8,228 nt of DNA from NCBI GenBank assembly GCA_964458615.1, contig CAYWJR010000059.1, forward strand, positions 1 through 8,228, written 5' to 3'. The stretch comes from SHNJ01 sp964458615 (lineage in GTDB: Bacteria; Pseudomonadota; Alphaproteobacteria; SHNJ01). Under the pieces are notes generated by a model that saw nothing but the letters and a program-made list of their open reading frames with translations, did no database searches and was not told the DNA's origin. The position numbers and the translations under genes were made by a program. This document shows, piece by piece, positions 1 to 5,337 of this stretch (position 1 is its first letter; the number at the start of each line of letters is the position of its first letter).

Positions 1-4
1 CCGC

Positions 5-445
5 TTAAATATTTCGTGCACGGTAAGATTCCAACGTCTGCAAACCTATTAGTGCGCGGCGTTTATCCACTGTTCCCAATCGTTGCACAGGACTATCATT
101 TAATTGTGTGCCGTAAATTTGCGGACGATGCGCAGCAACGCGAATTTTATCCTGAATAATAGCGTAATATTGCCATGACACCAATTGAGCTTTACATAAT
201 TTCTTTAAATATGGTGCAAAATCTCTTTGCATATCTGGCCGCAAAGTCTGATGTATTACCAATATGGTAAATTTGCGCAAACCTTCCGCATCAAGATGAC
301 GTTTATCCGGCCAACCGCCCAACTTCGTTTTGATGGTCTGAATTTCTTGGCCATTACTTTCATCAACAGCCTCAAATGGCTTGCCCGCCAGCCGTGCAAA
401 CTGATCGGCATCGTACATAGTTGAAATACGGGCTGCTAAAGACAT
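5..445 (-). CDS. DUF6624-like protein of unknown function
   Basis: A 146-residue soluble protein with no signal peptide or membrane segment. Its conserved positions match my memory of the DUF6624 family: an N-terminal D14-Q15-x2-R18, N31, a GGWP at 43-46, a helix with H65 and Q73 (family pattern: QH followed by a Q), D99 near the centre, YGTQ at 111-114, VDKRR at 126-130, then GL and a terminal Y141. The family has no established biochemical role that I know of, so no function is given. ATG 445 is preferred because the family-like N-terminal stretch starts soon after it; the next ATG (418) would remove part of this. Neither start has a Shine-Dalgarno sequence, and the promoter upstream places the transcript start almost on ATG 445. 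Local GC is lower than in secA, which could mean later acquisition. Family assignment is by motif recall only. Confidence 0.75.
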   Translation of the reverse strand: MSLAARISTMYDADQFARLAGKPFEAVDESNGQEIQTIKTKLGGWPDKRHLDAEGLRKFTILVIHQTLRPDMQRDFAPYLKKLCKAQLVSWQYYAIIQDKIRVAAHRPQIYGTQLNDSPVQRLGTVDKRRALIGLQTLESYRARNI

Positions 446-450
446 ACAAT

Positions 451-479
451 ATTGTATCTTATAAAGATAAGACAGTCAA
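451..479 (-). promoter_or_regulatory. Sigma-70-like promoter of the DUF6624 gene
   Basis: Read on the minus strand, TTGACT (479-474) and TACAAT (456-451) are separated by exactly 17 bases. Each hexamer matches the sigma-70 consensus at five of six positions. The expected transcription start, six to eight bases beyond the -10 box, falls at about 443-445, on the ATG itself. This separates the gene from grxC upstream. Confidence 0.55.
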
Positions 480-501
480 TGGAGCATTATGTTTGTTGGT
501 T

Positions 502-762
502 TTAAACACCCAGCATCGCATCCAATTTGCCCGCTTTGTCCAGCGCGTATAAATCGTCCGCGCCGCCGACATGCGCGCCATTGATAAAAATTTGCGGCAC
601 GGTTTGGCGCCCGCCGGAACGTTTGACGCATTCATTCCAGACATTTTCGTCTTCTTCGCAATTTATTTCGGAAAATGCCTGTCCTTTTTTCTTTAATAAA
701 TCTTTGGCGCGGGTGCAATGCGGACAATAATTGGTTGTGTAAATTTCGATATTGTTGGCCAT
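502..762 (-). CDS. grxC: Glutaredoxin 3 (GrxC type)
   Basis: An 86-residue cytosolic dithiol glutaredoxin, full length for the GrxC group. It would reduce protein disulfides and glutathione mixed disulfides using glutathione. The active site is C13-P-H-C16, in place of the commoner CPYC; CPHC is a less common variant. The glutathione-binding cis-proline loop TVP is at 54-56, and the GG-x-DD motif lies at 66-70. Two further cysteines are at 35 and 45. The start ATG at 762 is well supported: AGGAG at 773-769 precedes it by six bases. The terminator at 807-832 cuts it off from the exported-protein gene upstream, so it probably has its own promoter in the AT-rich 774-806 stretch. grxC near comF is a familiar alphaproteobacterial arrangement. 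Confidence 0.93.
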   Translation of the reverse strand: MANNIEIYTTNYCPHCTRAKDLLKKKGQAFSEINCEEDENVWNECVKRSGGRQTVPQIFINGAHVGGADDLYALDKAGKLDAMLGV

Positions 763-778
763 AAAAATCTCCTGATAA

Positions 779-799
779 AAAAGTCCTTATAAAAGTCCT
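779..799. repeat. Short tandem repeat upstream of grxC
   Basis: AAAAGTCCT occurs at 779-787 and again at 791-799, a 12-bp period, between the upstream terminator and the grxC ribosome binding site. On the minus strand it includes a TATAAG (791-786) that could serve as a -10 box for grxC. It may be a regulatory half-site pair or chance. Confidence 0.3.
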
Positions 800-804
800 A
801 AGTG

Positions 805-832
805 AAAAAAGGCCGGAATAACCCGGCCTTTT
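805..832 (-). terminator. Rho-independent terminator of the small exported-protein gene
   Basis: GGCCGG (811-816) pairs with CCGGCC (823-828) around a six-base loop. The stem extends through flanking A and T bases to 807-832. On the minus strand it is followed by six T residues (810-805). It lies just past the stop codon at 859-861, so it ends that transcript before grxC. The T run on the plus side is shorter (829-832). Confidence 0.85.
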
Positions 833-858
833 CGATATAGGTGGCAGTTTTAAAAAAA

Positions 859-1158
859 CTACTGTTTCGGAGCGCCATCCATTTCAGATGGAACCGGTTT
901 TTTCGGCGCCTCCGGCATTTTGTCCGATTTGGTCAATGGATACCAGCCGATCACCTGGCCTTCGGGTTGCGCCAGAATCCAGGTGCTGCCCGTTTGGGTG
1001 TCGACCAAAACCGGTTGCGATACATCGTATTTCACGGGACCCGGCATCGAAATGACGGTATTTAAAACTTGATAACGGCCATCTTTGCCGTCACCGGCAA
1101 TCGCCGCCGCCGCGGTTACGGCCAGAATAACCAAAGCCAATGCAATAATGCGCTTCAT
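859..1158 (-). CDS. Small exported protein with GRYQ...DTQTG-x-TW motif
   Basis: A 99-residue protein. Residues 1-21 form a signal peptide: KR at 2-3, then a long hydrophobic alanine/leucine/valine core ending near AIAG. The mature part carries G27-R-Y-Q30, then LVDTQTGSTW (51-60) and GWYPL (71-75), and ends in a proline- and lysine-rich tail. The GRYQ / DTxTGxxW / WxPL pattern recurs in small proteobacterial secreted proteins of unknown function, where it looks like a compact beta-rich fold; that comparison is from memory. The start at 1158 was chosen because GAGGAG (1173-1168) precedes it by nine bases; an in-frame ATG at 1203 would add 15 polar residues before the signal peptide and has no ribosome binding site. 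It lies between comF and grxC, where I do not expect a gene, and has its own terminator. The role is unknown. Confidence 0.8.
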   Translation of the reverse strand: MKRIIALALVILAVTAAAAIAGDGKDGRYQVLNTVISMPGPVKYDVSQPVLVDTQTGSTWILAQPEGQVIGWYPLTKSDKMPEAPKKPVPSEMDGAPKQ

Positions 1159-1293
1159 CCACTTATTCTCCTCTGGATTTTGGTGGGTTGTGTTTATGTT
1201 CATGAAAATACACTCGGATTAGAAAAAGATAAGGTAATGTAAACCACCTGGATCGAATATACAATCAATTTGCAATTGGGCAATTTAGATACT

Positions 1294-2070
1294 TTAGGTG
1301 TCGAACGCCACACGCGCCGCCGTTAAAACCCGCACCGCGCCCGCGCCAGCCGACAACAAGGTTTTGGCGCATTCGTTAACGGTCGCGCCTGTGGTCATAA
1401 CGTCGTCCACCACCACAACGCATCGCCCTGCGATTTCCGCACTGTATTTAGGATTCAATTCAAACGCGGCGCGGACGTTTTTTTCCCTTTCCGCCCGGGT
1501 CATTTGTTCGTGCGGCGTTGTGCGGCGGCACCGCAACAATAAATCCGCCCTGCCCGCGATTCCGGTCAATCGCGCCAATTCCGACGATAATAATCCCGCT
1601 TGGTTATATTTGCGTTTCAACAAACGCGTCCAATGCAACGGCACCGCCGCCAAAATATCTGCGCCCTGTAAAACATCTTTGCCCGCGACCATCATCCATT
1701 TCGCCAACACCATGCGCAAATGCATTTTATCGCCGTGCTTGAATCCCAAAATCATTTGTTTGCTGTGATCGTCGTATTTCAATGCCGCGCGCGCCGATTC
1801 GAATTGCGGCGGATGTTCGATGCATTTGGCGCACAGCGCGGCATCCCCCAAATCGAACCCGAACGGCAACCCGCAACAACTGCATTGCGGTTTGGTTACG
1901 AATTGCAATTTCGGCCAGCAGGCCCCGCAAACATTATGCCCGCCCACAACCGGTTCGCGGCATAAACCGCACAAATGCGGCAATACCAAATCGACCCATT
2001 TCAACCGGGAATCGGATTGGGAAAACACGGATCCTGCGGGAACATCCCCTGTTTTTTTGCGCGCGAACAT
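1294..2070 (-). CDS. comF: ComF family phosphoribosyltransferase-like protein
   Basis: A 258-residue protein of the ComF/GntX family, cytosolic, with a phosphoribosyltransferase fold; in transformable bacteria ComF is needed to bring single-stranded DNA through the inner membrane. Two zinc-finger-like sets are visible near the N-terminus: C34/C37 with C48/C51, and C63/C66 with C80/C83. The PRPP-binding loop is VVVVDDVMTTGAT at 218-230, with the typical DD and TTGAT. The family segment KYNQAG is at 154-159 and the following RTTPHEQ region is also recognisable. Start choice is uncertain: ATG 2070, ATG 2100 and TTG 2112 are all in frame and none has a strong ribosome binding site. I took 2070 because it leaves the family core (DLVLPHLCGLC) about 25 residues in. 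It is divergent from the methyltransferase gene. Confidence 0.92.
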   Translation of the reverse strand: MFARKKTGDVPAGSVFSQSDSRLKWVDLVLPHLCGLCREPVVGGHNVCGACWPKLQFVTKPQCSCCGLPFGFDLGDAALCAKCIEHPPQFESARAALKYDDHSKQMILGFKHGDKMHLRMVLAKWMMVAGKDVLQGADILAAVPLHWTRLLKRKYNQAGLLSSELARLTGIAGRADLLLRCRRTTPHEQMTRAEREKNVRAAFELNPKYSAEIAGRCVVVVDDVMTTGATVNECAKTLLSAGAGAVRVLTAARVAFDT

Positions 2071-2113
2071 GATAGTTTCAAGCCTAACAAATAAAGCCAT
2101 TAGGACAAGCAAA

Positions 2114-2932
2114 TTGCATCAACAGCCATTAGACCGCGCCTTGCTGCGCCAAAGGCGGCAAAAAACCGCCAAATCCGGCGCGGATCATGGCGCGTTTTCG
2201 GCCGAAATCGCATTCCGGCTGGCCGAAGATTTGCAATTGATCCGGCGCGATTTTCGAAACATCCTGATTTTCGGCAACCAAGGCGGCTTGAAAAACCTGC
2301 TGATGGAAAATTATCCGCATGCGTACATTGTCACGTTCGACCCTGATCGCGGCGATGTGCAAGGCGATGAAGATTTATTGCCGTTCGCCCCGCACAGTTT
2401 CGATTTGGCGGTTTCCAATTTATCGTTGCATTTGGTCAATGACATCCCCGGCGCGCTGGCGCAAATACGCCGCATTTTAAAACCGGACGGATTGATGAAC
2501 GCAAGCTTGCTGGCTGGCGAATCGTTACAAGAATTGCGCCAAAGTTTTTTATTGGCCGAAGCGGAATTGACCGGCGCGGCCGCATCGCGCATGATTCCAT
2601 TGCCGGATTTTACATCCCTGCCCGCATTGTTGCAACGCGCGGGATTCGCATTGCCGGTCGCGCATCAGGAATACATAACCGCAAATGCGCGAAATTTATT
2701 CGATCTTTTGAATAAAATCCGTGGCGATGGTTTCGCCAATTTCGCCAAAGACCGCGCCAGAAAACCGTTGCGCCGCGATGTGATCGCCCGCGCGGCGGAA
2801 ATTTTTCAAAACCAATACGATAACAATTCAACCGCGCAAATCGCCTATTTATCCGGATGGTCGCCGTCGGACGCGCAACAACAACCATTGCCGCGCGGCA
2901 GCGGAAAAATAAATCTGGCGGATATATTGTAA
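2114..2932 (+). CDS. NDUFAF5/BioC-like class I SAM methyltransferase
   Basis: About 272 residues with a class I SAM-dependent methyltransferase fold. It most resembles the alphaproteobacterial relatives of human NDUFAF5, a complex I assembly factor that hydroxylates an arginine of NDUFS7. Recognisable parts, from the TTG start: DRALLRQRR (6-14), SAM motif I as ILIFGNQGG, FDLAVSNLSLHLVND with ALAQIRRILKPDGL after it, then LAGESLQELR, LLQRAGFALPV and LRRDV. Motif I is degenerate: no clear GxGxG and no acidic residue at its start. TTG 2114 is preferred because TAGGA (2101-2105) lies eight bases upstream and DRALLRQRR then begins near the N-terminus, as in relatives. ATG 2069 would add 15 residues, has no ribosome binding site and overlaps the chosen comF start. 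Its substrate here is inferred, not shown. Confidence 0.85.
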   Translation: MHQQPLDRALLRQRRQKTAKSGADHGAFSAEIAFRLAEDLQLIRRDFRNILIFGNQGGLKNLLMENYPHAYIVTFDPDRGDVQGDEDLLPFAPHSFDLAVSNLSLHLVNDIPGALAQIRRILKPDGLMNASLLAGESLQELRQSFLLAEAELTGAAASRMIPLPDFTSLPALLQRAGFALPVAHQEYITANARNLFDLLNKIRGDGFANFAKDRARKPLRRDVIARAAEIFQNQYDNNSTAQIAYLSGWSPSDAQQQPLPRGSGKINLADIL

Positions 2933-2933
2933 A

Positions 2934-3347
2934 TTATAACAATTGCCGCAATATCGCGGGCAAATCGCGGATCACGGCTTCGTCGGCGGGTGGAACGGGA
3001 TATTTTGTCAAATCGTCCAATGATACCCAGGCGTAATCCTGATCTTCTTGCGGGGCGATTTCGCCGCGCCATTTTTTGATGGCATAAAGCGGCATGAACA
3101 ACGTGAAATCCGGGTAATCATATTCGACAAACGTCAACGGTTTGCAATTTTCTGGATCGACGTCGATATGGATTTCTTCTTTTAATTCGCGGCACAAACA
3201 TTCCGCCGGTTTTTCGCCCGATTCCAATTTTCCGCCCGGAAATTCCCATAATCCCGCCAGGCTTTTTCCCGCCGGACGCTGGGTCAATAAAATTTGATGA
3301 TCGTGATTGATTAAAATCGCGGCGGTGACGAATACGATTTTACGCAT
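2934..3347 (-). CDS. mutT: MutT-type Nudix hydrolase
   Basis: A 137-residue cytosolic Nudix hydrolase, probably an (oxidised) deoxynucleoside triphosphate pyrophosphohydrolase of the MutT type that keeps 8-oxo-dGTP out of DNA. The QRPAGKSLAGLWEFPGGK segment (23-40) is characteristic of MutT. The Nudix box runs from G39 to I61: G39, E45, then R53-E54-L55 and the metal-binding E57-E58. The usual glycine near the end of the box is H60 here; the catalytic acidic residues are intact. ATG 3347 is chosen because the family N-terminus (a strand leading to VTAAIL) begins there and GGA lies seven bases upstream; the longer open frame to 3503 is arginine-rich noise overlapping the foldase gene. It follows that gene's terminator and its stop codon is one base from that of the convergent methyltransferase. 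Confidence 0.92.
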   Translation of the reverse strand: MRKIVFVTAAILINHDHQILLTQRPAGKSLAGLWEFPGGKLESGEKPAECLCRELKEEIHIDVDPENCKPLTFVEYDYPDFTLFMPLYAIKKWRGEIAPQEDQDYAWVSLDDLTKYPVPPADEAVIRDLPAILRQLL

Positions 3348-3365
3348 ATGGAAATCCAACTGAAG

Positions 3366-3418
3366 AAAAAATAAAACCGGCGCTGAATCTGCGTTGCCGC
3401 ATAATCCACGCGCCGGTT
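3366..3418 (-). terminator. Terminator between the foldase gene and mutT
   Basis: AACCGGCGC (3375-3383) pairs perfectly with GCGCCGGTT (3410-3418). The 26-base loop contains a second small hairpin: on the minus strand TGCG-GCAA-CGCA (3401-3390), whose GCAA is a GNRA-type tetraloop. A T-rich run follows on the minus strand (3374-3366, broken by one A). It should end the foldase transcript, leaving mutT to read-through or a promoter I cannot identify. Confidence 0.75.
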
Positions 3419-3429
3419 GTTTGAAAACG

Positions 3430-4368
3430 TTACTGTGTTTTCTTGTTCGCTTCCGGCGTCGCGGCCGGTTTGGTTTCGGTCGCCGCAACGACCGGTTTGC
3501 CATCGATGCCGAACCGTTCGATTTTCGCGTCTTTGCGCAATTTCGTGAACATGTCGGTCAACATTTCATCGGCGACCATGCGTTGTATATCCGGTTTTAC
3601 TTCGTCCAATGGCGGCATTTTGGTATCGCGGCGCGATTGCGCTTGAATAATATGCCATCCGAACTGGCTTTGCACCGGCGCGGACACTTCGCCGTCTTTC
3701 AACGCGAATGCGGTTTTGGAAAACGGCTCGACAACTTGTTCCGGGGTGAAATAACCCAAATCGCCGCCTTTTTCGCCGCTGCCTTTATCGGTGGATTTTT
3801 CTTTGGCGATTTTCGCGAAATCGCCGCCTTTTTTCAATTGCTCGGCAATCGCTTTGGCTTCGGCTTCGGTTGCAACCAAAATGTGGCGCGCCTTTAATTC
3901 TTTTTCAGGCTTGTATTCGGCGGCCAATTTTTTGTAACGCGCTTCGACAACCGCTGCGGTTACTTTTGCTCCGACTTCACGGGTTAAATATGTGTCCTGG
4001 ATGATGCGGTCTGCCGCTTTGGCGATTTTTTCTTTAACTTCTTTGTCGTCAGCCAATTTTGCTTTCTTCGCGACTTCCAAAACCAATTTGGAATCGATCA
4101 AACGGTCTTGCAATTGCCCGTAAACGGCATCGATCGGCATTTGGTTCGCCGGTGGGCGCAAACTGCTGCGCACTTCCAATAAATCGGCGCCGGTGATGGT
4201 ATCGCCGTTCACCTTTGCGACAATCGCGGTCGGCGACAAATTCGACGATGGCATCGATGCTGTTTTTGGAGCATCCTTGTTGGCGTCTGCGGCAACGGCG
4301 ATTCCGTAATAGGACGCGCCCGCCACAACGGCGATGGCTGCCAGCACAGATACAAGTTTCTTGGACAT
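3430..4368 (-). CDS. Exported parvulin-type peptidyl-prolyl cis-trans isomerase
   Basis: A 312-residue foldase of the SurA/PrsA/PpiC class, which isomerises proline peptide bonds in exported proteins in the periplasm. Residues 1-27 form a signal peptide (KK at 3-4, hydrophobic core, probable cleavage after AVA; no lipobox cysteine, so not a lipoprotein). Residues 47-130 resemble the SurA N-terminal chaperone region (AKVNGDTITGADL, then IDSKLVLEVAKK). The parvulin domain spans about 157-248: KARHILV, GGDFAKIAKEKSTD, GGDLGYFTPEQVVEPF, then FGWHIIQ. A basic, alanine- and proline-rich tail ends the protein. The start has AAGGAA (4380-4375) six bases upstream and a candidate promoter behind it. 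Neighbouring divergent secA fits an export role. In many alphaproteobacteria argJ follows this gene; here mutT does. Confidence 0.93.
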   Translation of the reverse strand: MSKKLVSVLAAIAVVAGASYYGIAVAADANKDAPKTASMPSSNLSPTAIVAKVNGDTITGADLLEVRSSLRPPANQMPIDAVYGQLQDRLIDSKLVLEVAKKAKLADDKEVKEKIAKAADRIIQDTYLTREVGAKVTAAVVEARYKKLAAEYKPEKELKARHILVATEAEAKAIAEQLKKGGDFAKIAKEKSTDKGSGEKGGDLGYFTPEQVVEPFSKTAFALKDGEVSAPVQSQFGWHIIQAQSRRDTKMPPLDEVKPDIQRMVADEMLTDMFTKLRKDAKIERFGIDGKPVVAATETKPAATPEANKKTQ

Positions 4369-4395
4369 TAAAAATTCCTTTCATTATAGGGTATA

Positions 4396-4424
4396 ATAAT
4401 ACGGGGGCAGTTATAGATTCAGAA
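4396..4424 (-). promoter_or_regulatory. Candidate promoter of the foldase gene
   Basis: On the minus strand TATTAT (4401-4396, five of six matches to the -10 consensus) lies 17 bases after TTCTGA (4424-4419, three of six matches). The predicted transcript would start near 4389 and carry the AAGGAA ribosome binding site. A second perfect TATAAT (4388-4383) is too close to the start codon to give a leader with that site. Confidence 0.35.
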
Positions 4425-4454
4425 TATGATAAAACTATGGCTATTTGTTAGCAC

Positions 4455-4466
4455 AGCTTGCAAGCT
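4455..4466. repeat. 12-bp perfect palindrome AGCTTGCAAGCT
   Basis: AGCTTGCAAGCT reads the same on both strands. It lies in the 142-bp gap between the 167-residue protein gene and the foldase gene, upstream of the candidate foldase promoter on the minus strand. It could be an operator for a dimeric regulator or part of a transcript end, but no T run follows it. No other gene is visible in this gap. Confidence 0.3.
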
Positions 4467-4510
4467 CGCCAAAGCGAATAAACAGGCGCATATTGATGGG
4501 GAAATCGGTT

Positions 4511-5014
4511 TTAAACCAAAATATTCAATCCCATCGCGGCAACGGGCGGCGCATAGGATTCTGATTCTTCACGCAATTTGGCTTTTTTCAATTCGGCGCT
4601 GAACGATTCTTGTTCGGCGTTTTGCGATCCGGAATAGGAACTGCGTTGGTATCCCATGCGGGCAACGATCTTTTCCGCTTGGGGCAAAGCCTGACTGACC
4701 GATAAACCCTGGGCGATCAGGAAATTCAAAACCTGGGCGCGAACTTGGGTATATTTTTGATCGATTTGCCGTTGTTCCGGCGTCAATTGAATGACGTTTT
4801 TGGATTCGGCATCGCGGCGGTTTTGGTCTTGTCTGGCCAATAAATCGGCAAATTCTTTGCCATTTTGCGATAAATCCACGGAATCGTCGGTTCCCGATTG
4901 CGCGAAACGCGCGCCGGCATAAATCGGTTTCAATTCAATCGAACGAGACGCAGCCGAAGATTCAGCCACGCGGCCGTAAATTTGAGATGCTGCAATAGGA
5001 TCAATCGATAACAT
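4511..5014 (-). CDS. Hypothetical protein, 167 residues
   Basis: I do not recognise this protein. It is polar, without a signal peptide or membrane segment, and rich in glutamine, serine and alanine. Residues 44-60 (DSVDLSQNGKEFADLLA) recall the short DxVxLS-x-xA motif of FlgM-like and other flagellum-associated small proteins, followed by a charged helical stretch (61-100: RQDQNRRDAESK, then QLTPEQRQIDQKYTQVRAQ) and LIAQGLSVSQALPQAEKIVARMGY (99-122). The C-terminus is charged and then hydrophobic (APPVAAMGLNILV). The FlgM likeness is weak, and no flagellar gene is in the window. Its codon use and GC look like those of its neighbours, so the frame is probably real. ATG 5014 has no good Shine-Dalgarno sequence but is preceded by a candidate extended -10 promoter. 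It lies between secA and the foldase gene, which I expect to be neighbours. Confidence 0.75.
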   Translation of the reverse strand: MLSIDPIAASQIYGRVAESSAASRSIELKPIYAGARFAQSGTDDSVDLSQNGKEFADLLARQDQNRRDAESKNVIQLTPEQRQIDQKYTQVRAQVLNFLIAQGLSVSQALPQAEKIVARMGYQRSSYSGSQNAEQESFSAELKKAKLREESESYAPPVAAMGLNILV

Positions 5015-5051
5015 GCTGAATATAAACGCCTAATTACTAATCCTAACAATC

Positions 5052-5080
5052 ATATTAACACATTATTAAGGTATTTGCAA
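5052..5080 (-). promoter_or_regulatory. Candidate promoter of the 167-residue protein gene
   Basis: On the minus strand TTGCAA (5080-5075) and TAATAT (5057-5052) are 17 bases apart, each matching consensus at four of six positions. A TG one base before the -10 box makes an extended -10 element. The transcript would start near 5045, about 30 bases before ATG 5014. Confidence 0.4.
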
Positions 5081-5243
5081 CCGGTCTGTATTCCTAAACA
5101 ATACAGTCATTTAGCTTTAATTCTAAGGCCACTTTTGGGTCTTTATGCCAATCCGCACAAAACCATAAACTTGCCTTGGTTTCGCTGGAATTTATCCCTA
5201 TATAGCCCCCTACGGTTTGATTCTGATCTGGCATTGGATCTGA

Positions 5244-5269
5244 TGTTGATATTGTCGTGTTGACATTGT
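5244..5269. repeat. Direct repeat TGTTGAyATTGT overlapping the secA -35 box
   Basis: TGTTGATATTGT (5244-5255) and TGTTGACATTGT (5258-5269) differ at one base and have a 14-bp period. The second copy contains the TTGACA -35 hexamer. They could be half-sites for a regulator of secA or chance similarity in AT-rich DNA. Confidence 0.3.
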
Positions 5270-5288
5270 TTTGCCCAGCCCGTACCAA
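5260..5288 (+). promoter_or_regulatory. Candidate secA promoter
   Basis: A perfect TTGACA (5260-5265) is followed 17 bases later by TACCAA (5283-5288), a weak -10 with three of six matches. A transcript starting near 5295 would have a leader of about 43 bases ending in AAGGTAGGG (5325-5333), the secA ribosome binding site, just before ATG 5338. Confidence 0.35.
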
Positions 5289-5337
5289 ACCTGAGCATTC
5301 AAGATTGTTTTCAAGCGGAATTATAAGGTAGGGAAAT

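Larger units (their letters stand above)
5015..5337. other. 323-bp divergent intergenic region upstream of secA
   Basis: This region holds the promoters for secA and for the 167-residue protein gene, and is visibly richer in A and T than the flanking genes. Two open frames cross it: a 62-codon plus-strand frame from TTG 5075 to 5263, and a 95-codon minus-strand frame that starts inside secA. Neither has a proper ribosome binding site or a recognisable domain, so I do not call either as a gene. It also contains a short direct repeat next to the secA -35 box. Confidence 0.6.

Noticed and set aside
1159..1203. Longer start for the small exported protein at 1203
   Set aside because: The ribosome binding site GAGGAG lies inside this extension, nine bases before ATG 1158, and the signal peptide begins at 1158.
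1298..1768. 156-codon plus-strand frame within comF
   Set aside because: It is the antisense shadow of comF; the comF frame has clear family motifs and this one has none.
1820..2113. Long N-terminal extension of the methyltransferase frame (up to 98 codons)
   Set aside because: The stretch is antisense to the conserved comF zinc-finger and N-terminal coding sequence, and the extra residues look like noise. The family N-terminus begins near 2114.
3348..3503. Longer mutT start giving 189 residues
   Set aside because: The added 52 residues are arginine-rich, run through the terminator and overlap the end of the foldase gene.
4383..4388. Perfect TATAAT as the foldase -10 box
   Set aside because: The transcript would start inside or next to the AAGGAA ribosome binding site. 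The TATTAT further upstream gives a workable leader.
5075..5263. 62-codon plus-strand frame ahead of secA as a SecM-like arrest peptide
   Set aside because: It starts with TTG, has AAGG only three bases upstream, and shows no signal peptide or known arrest motif. It is mentioned only as a weak idea.
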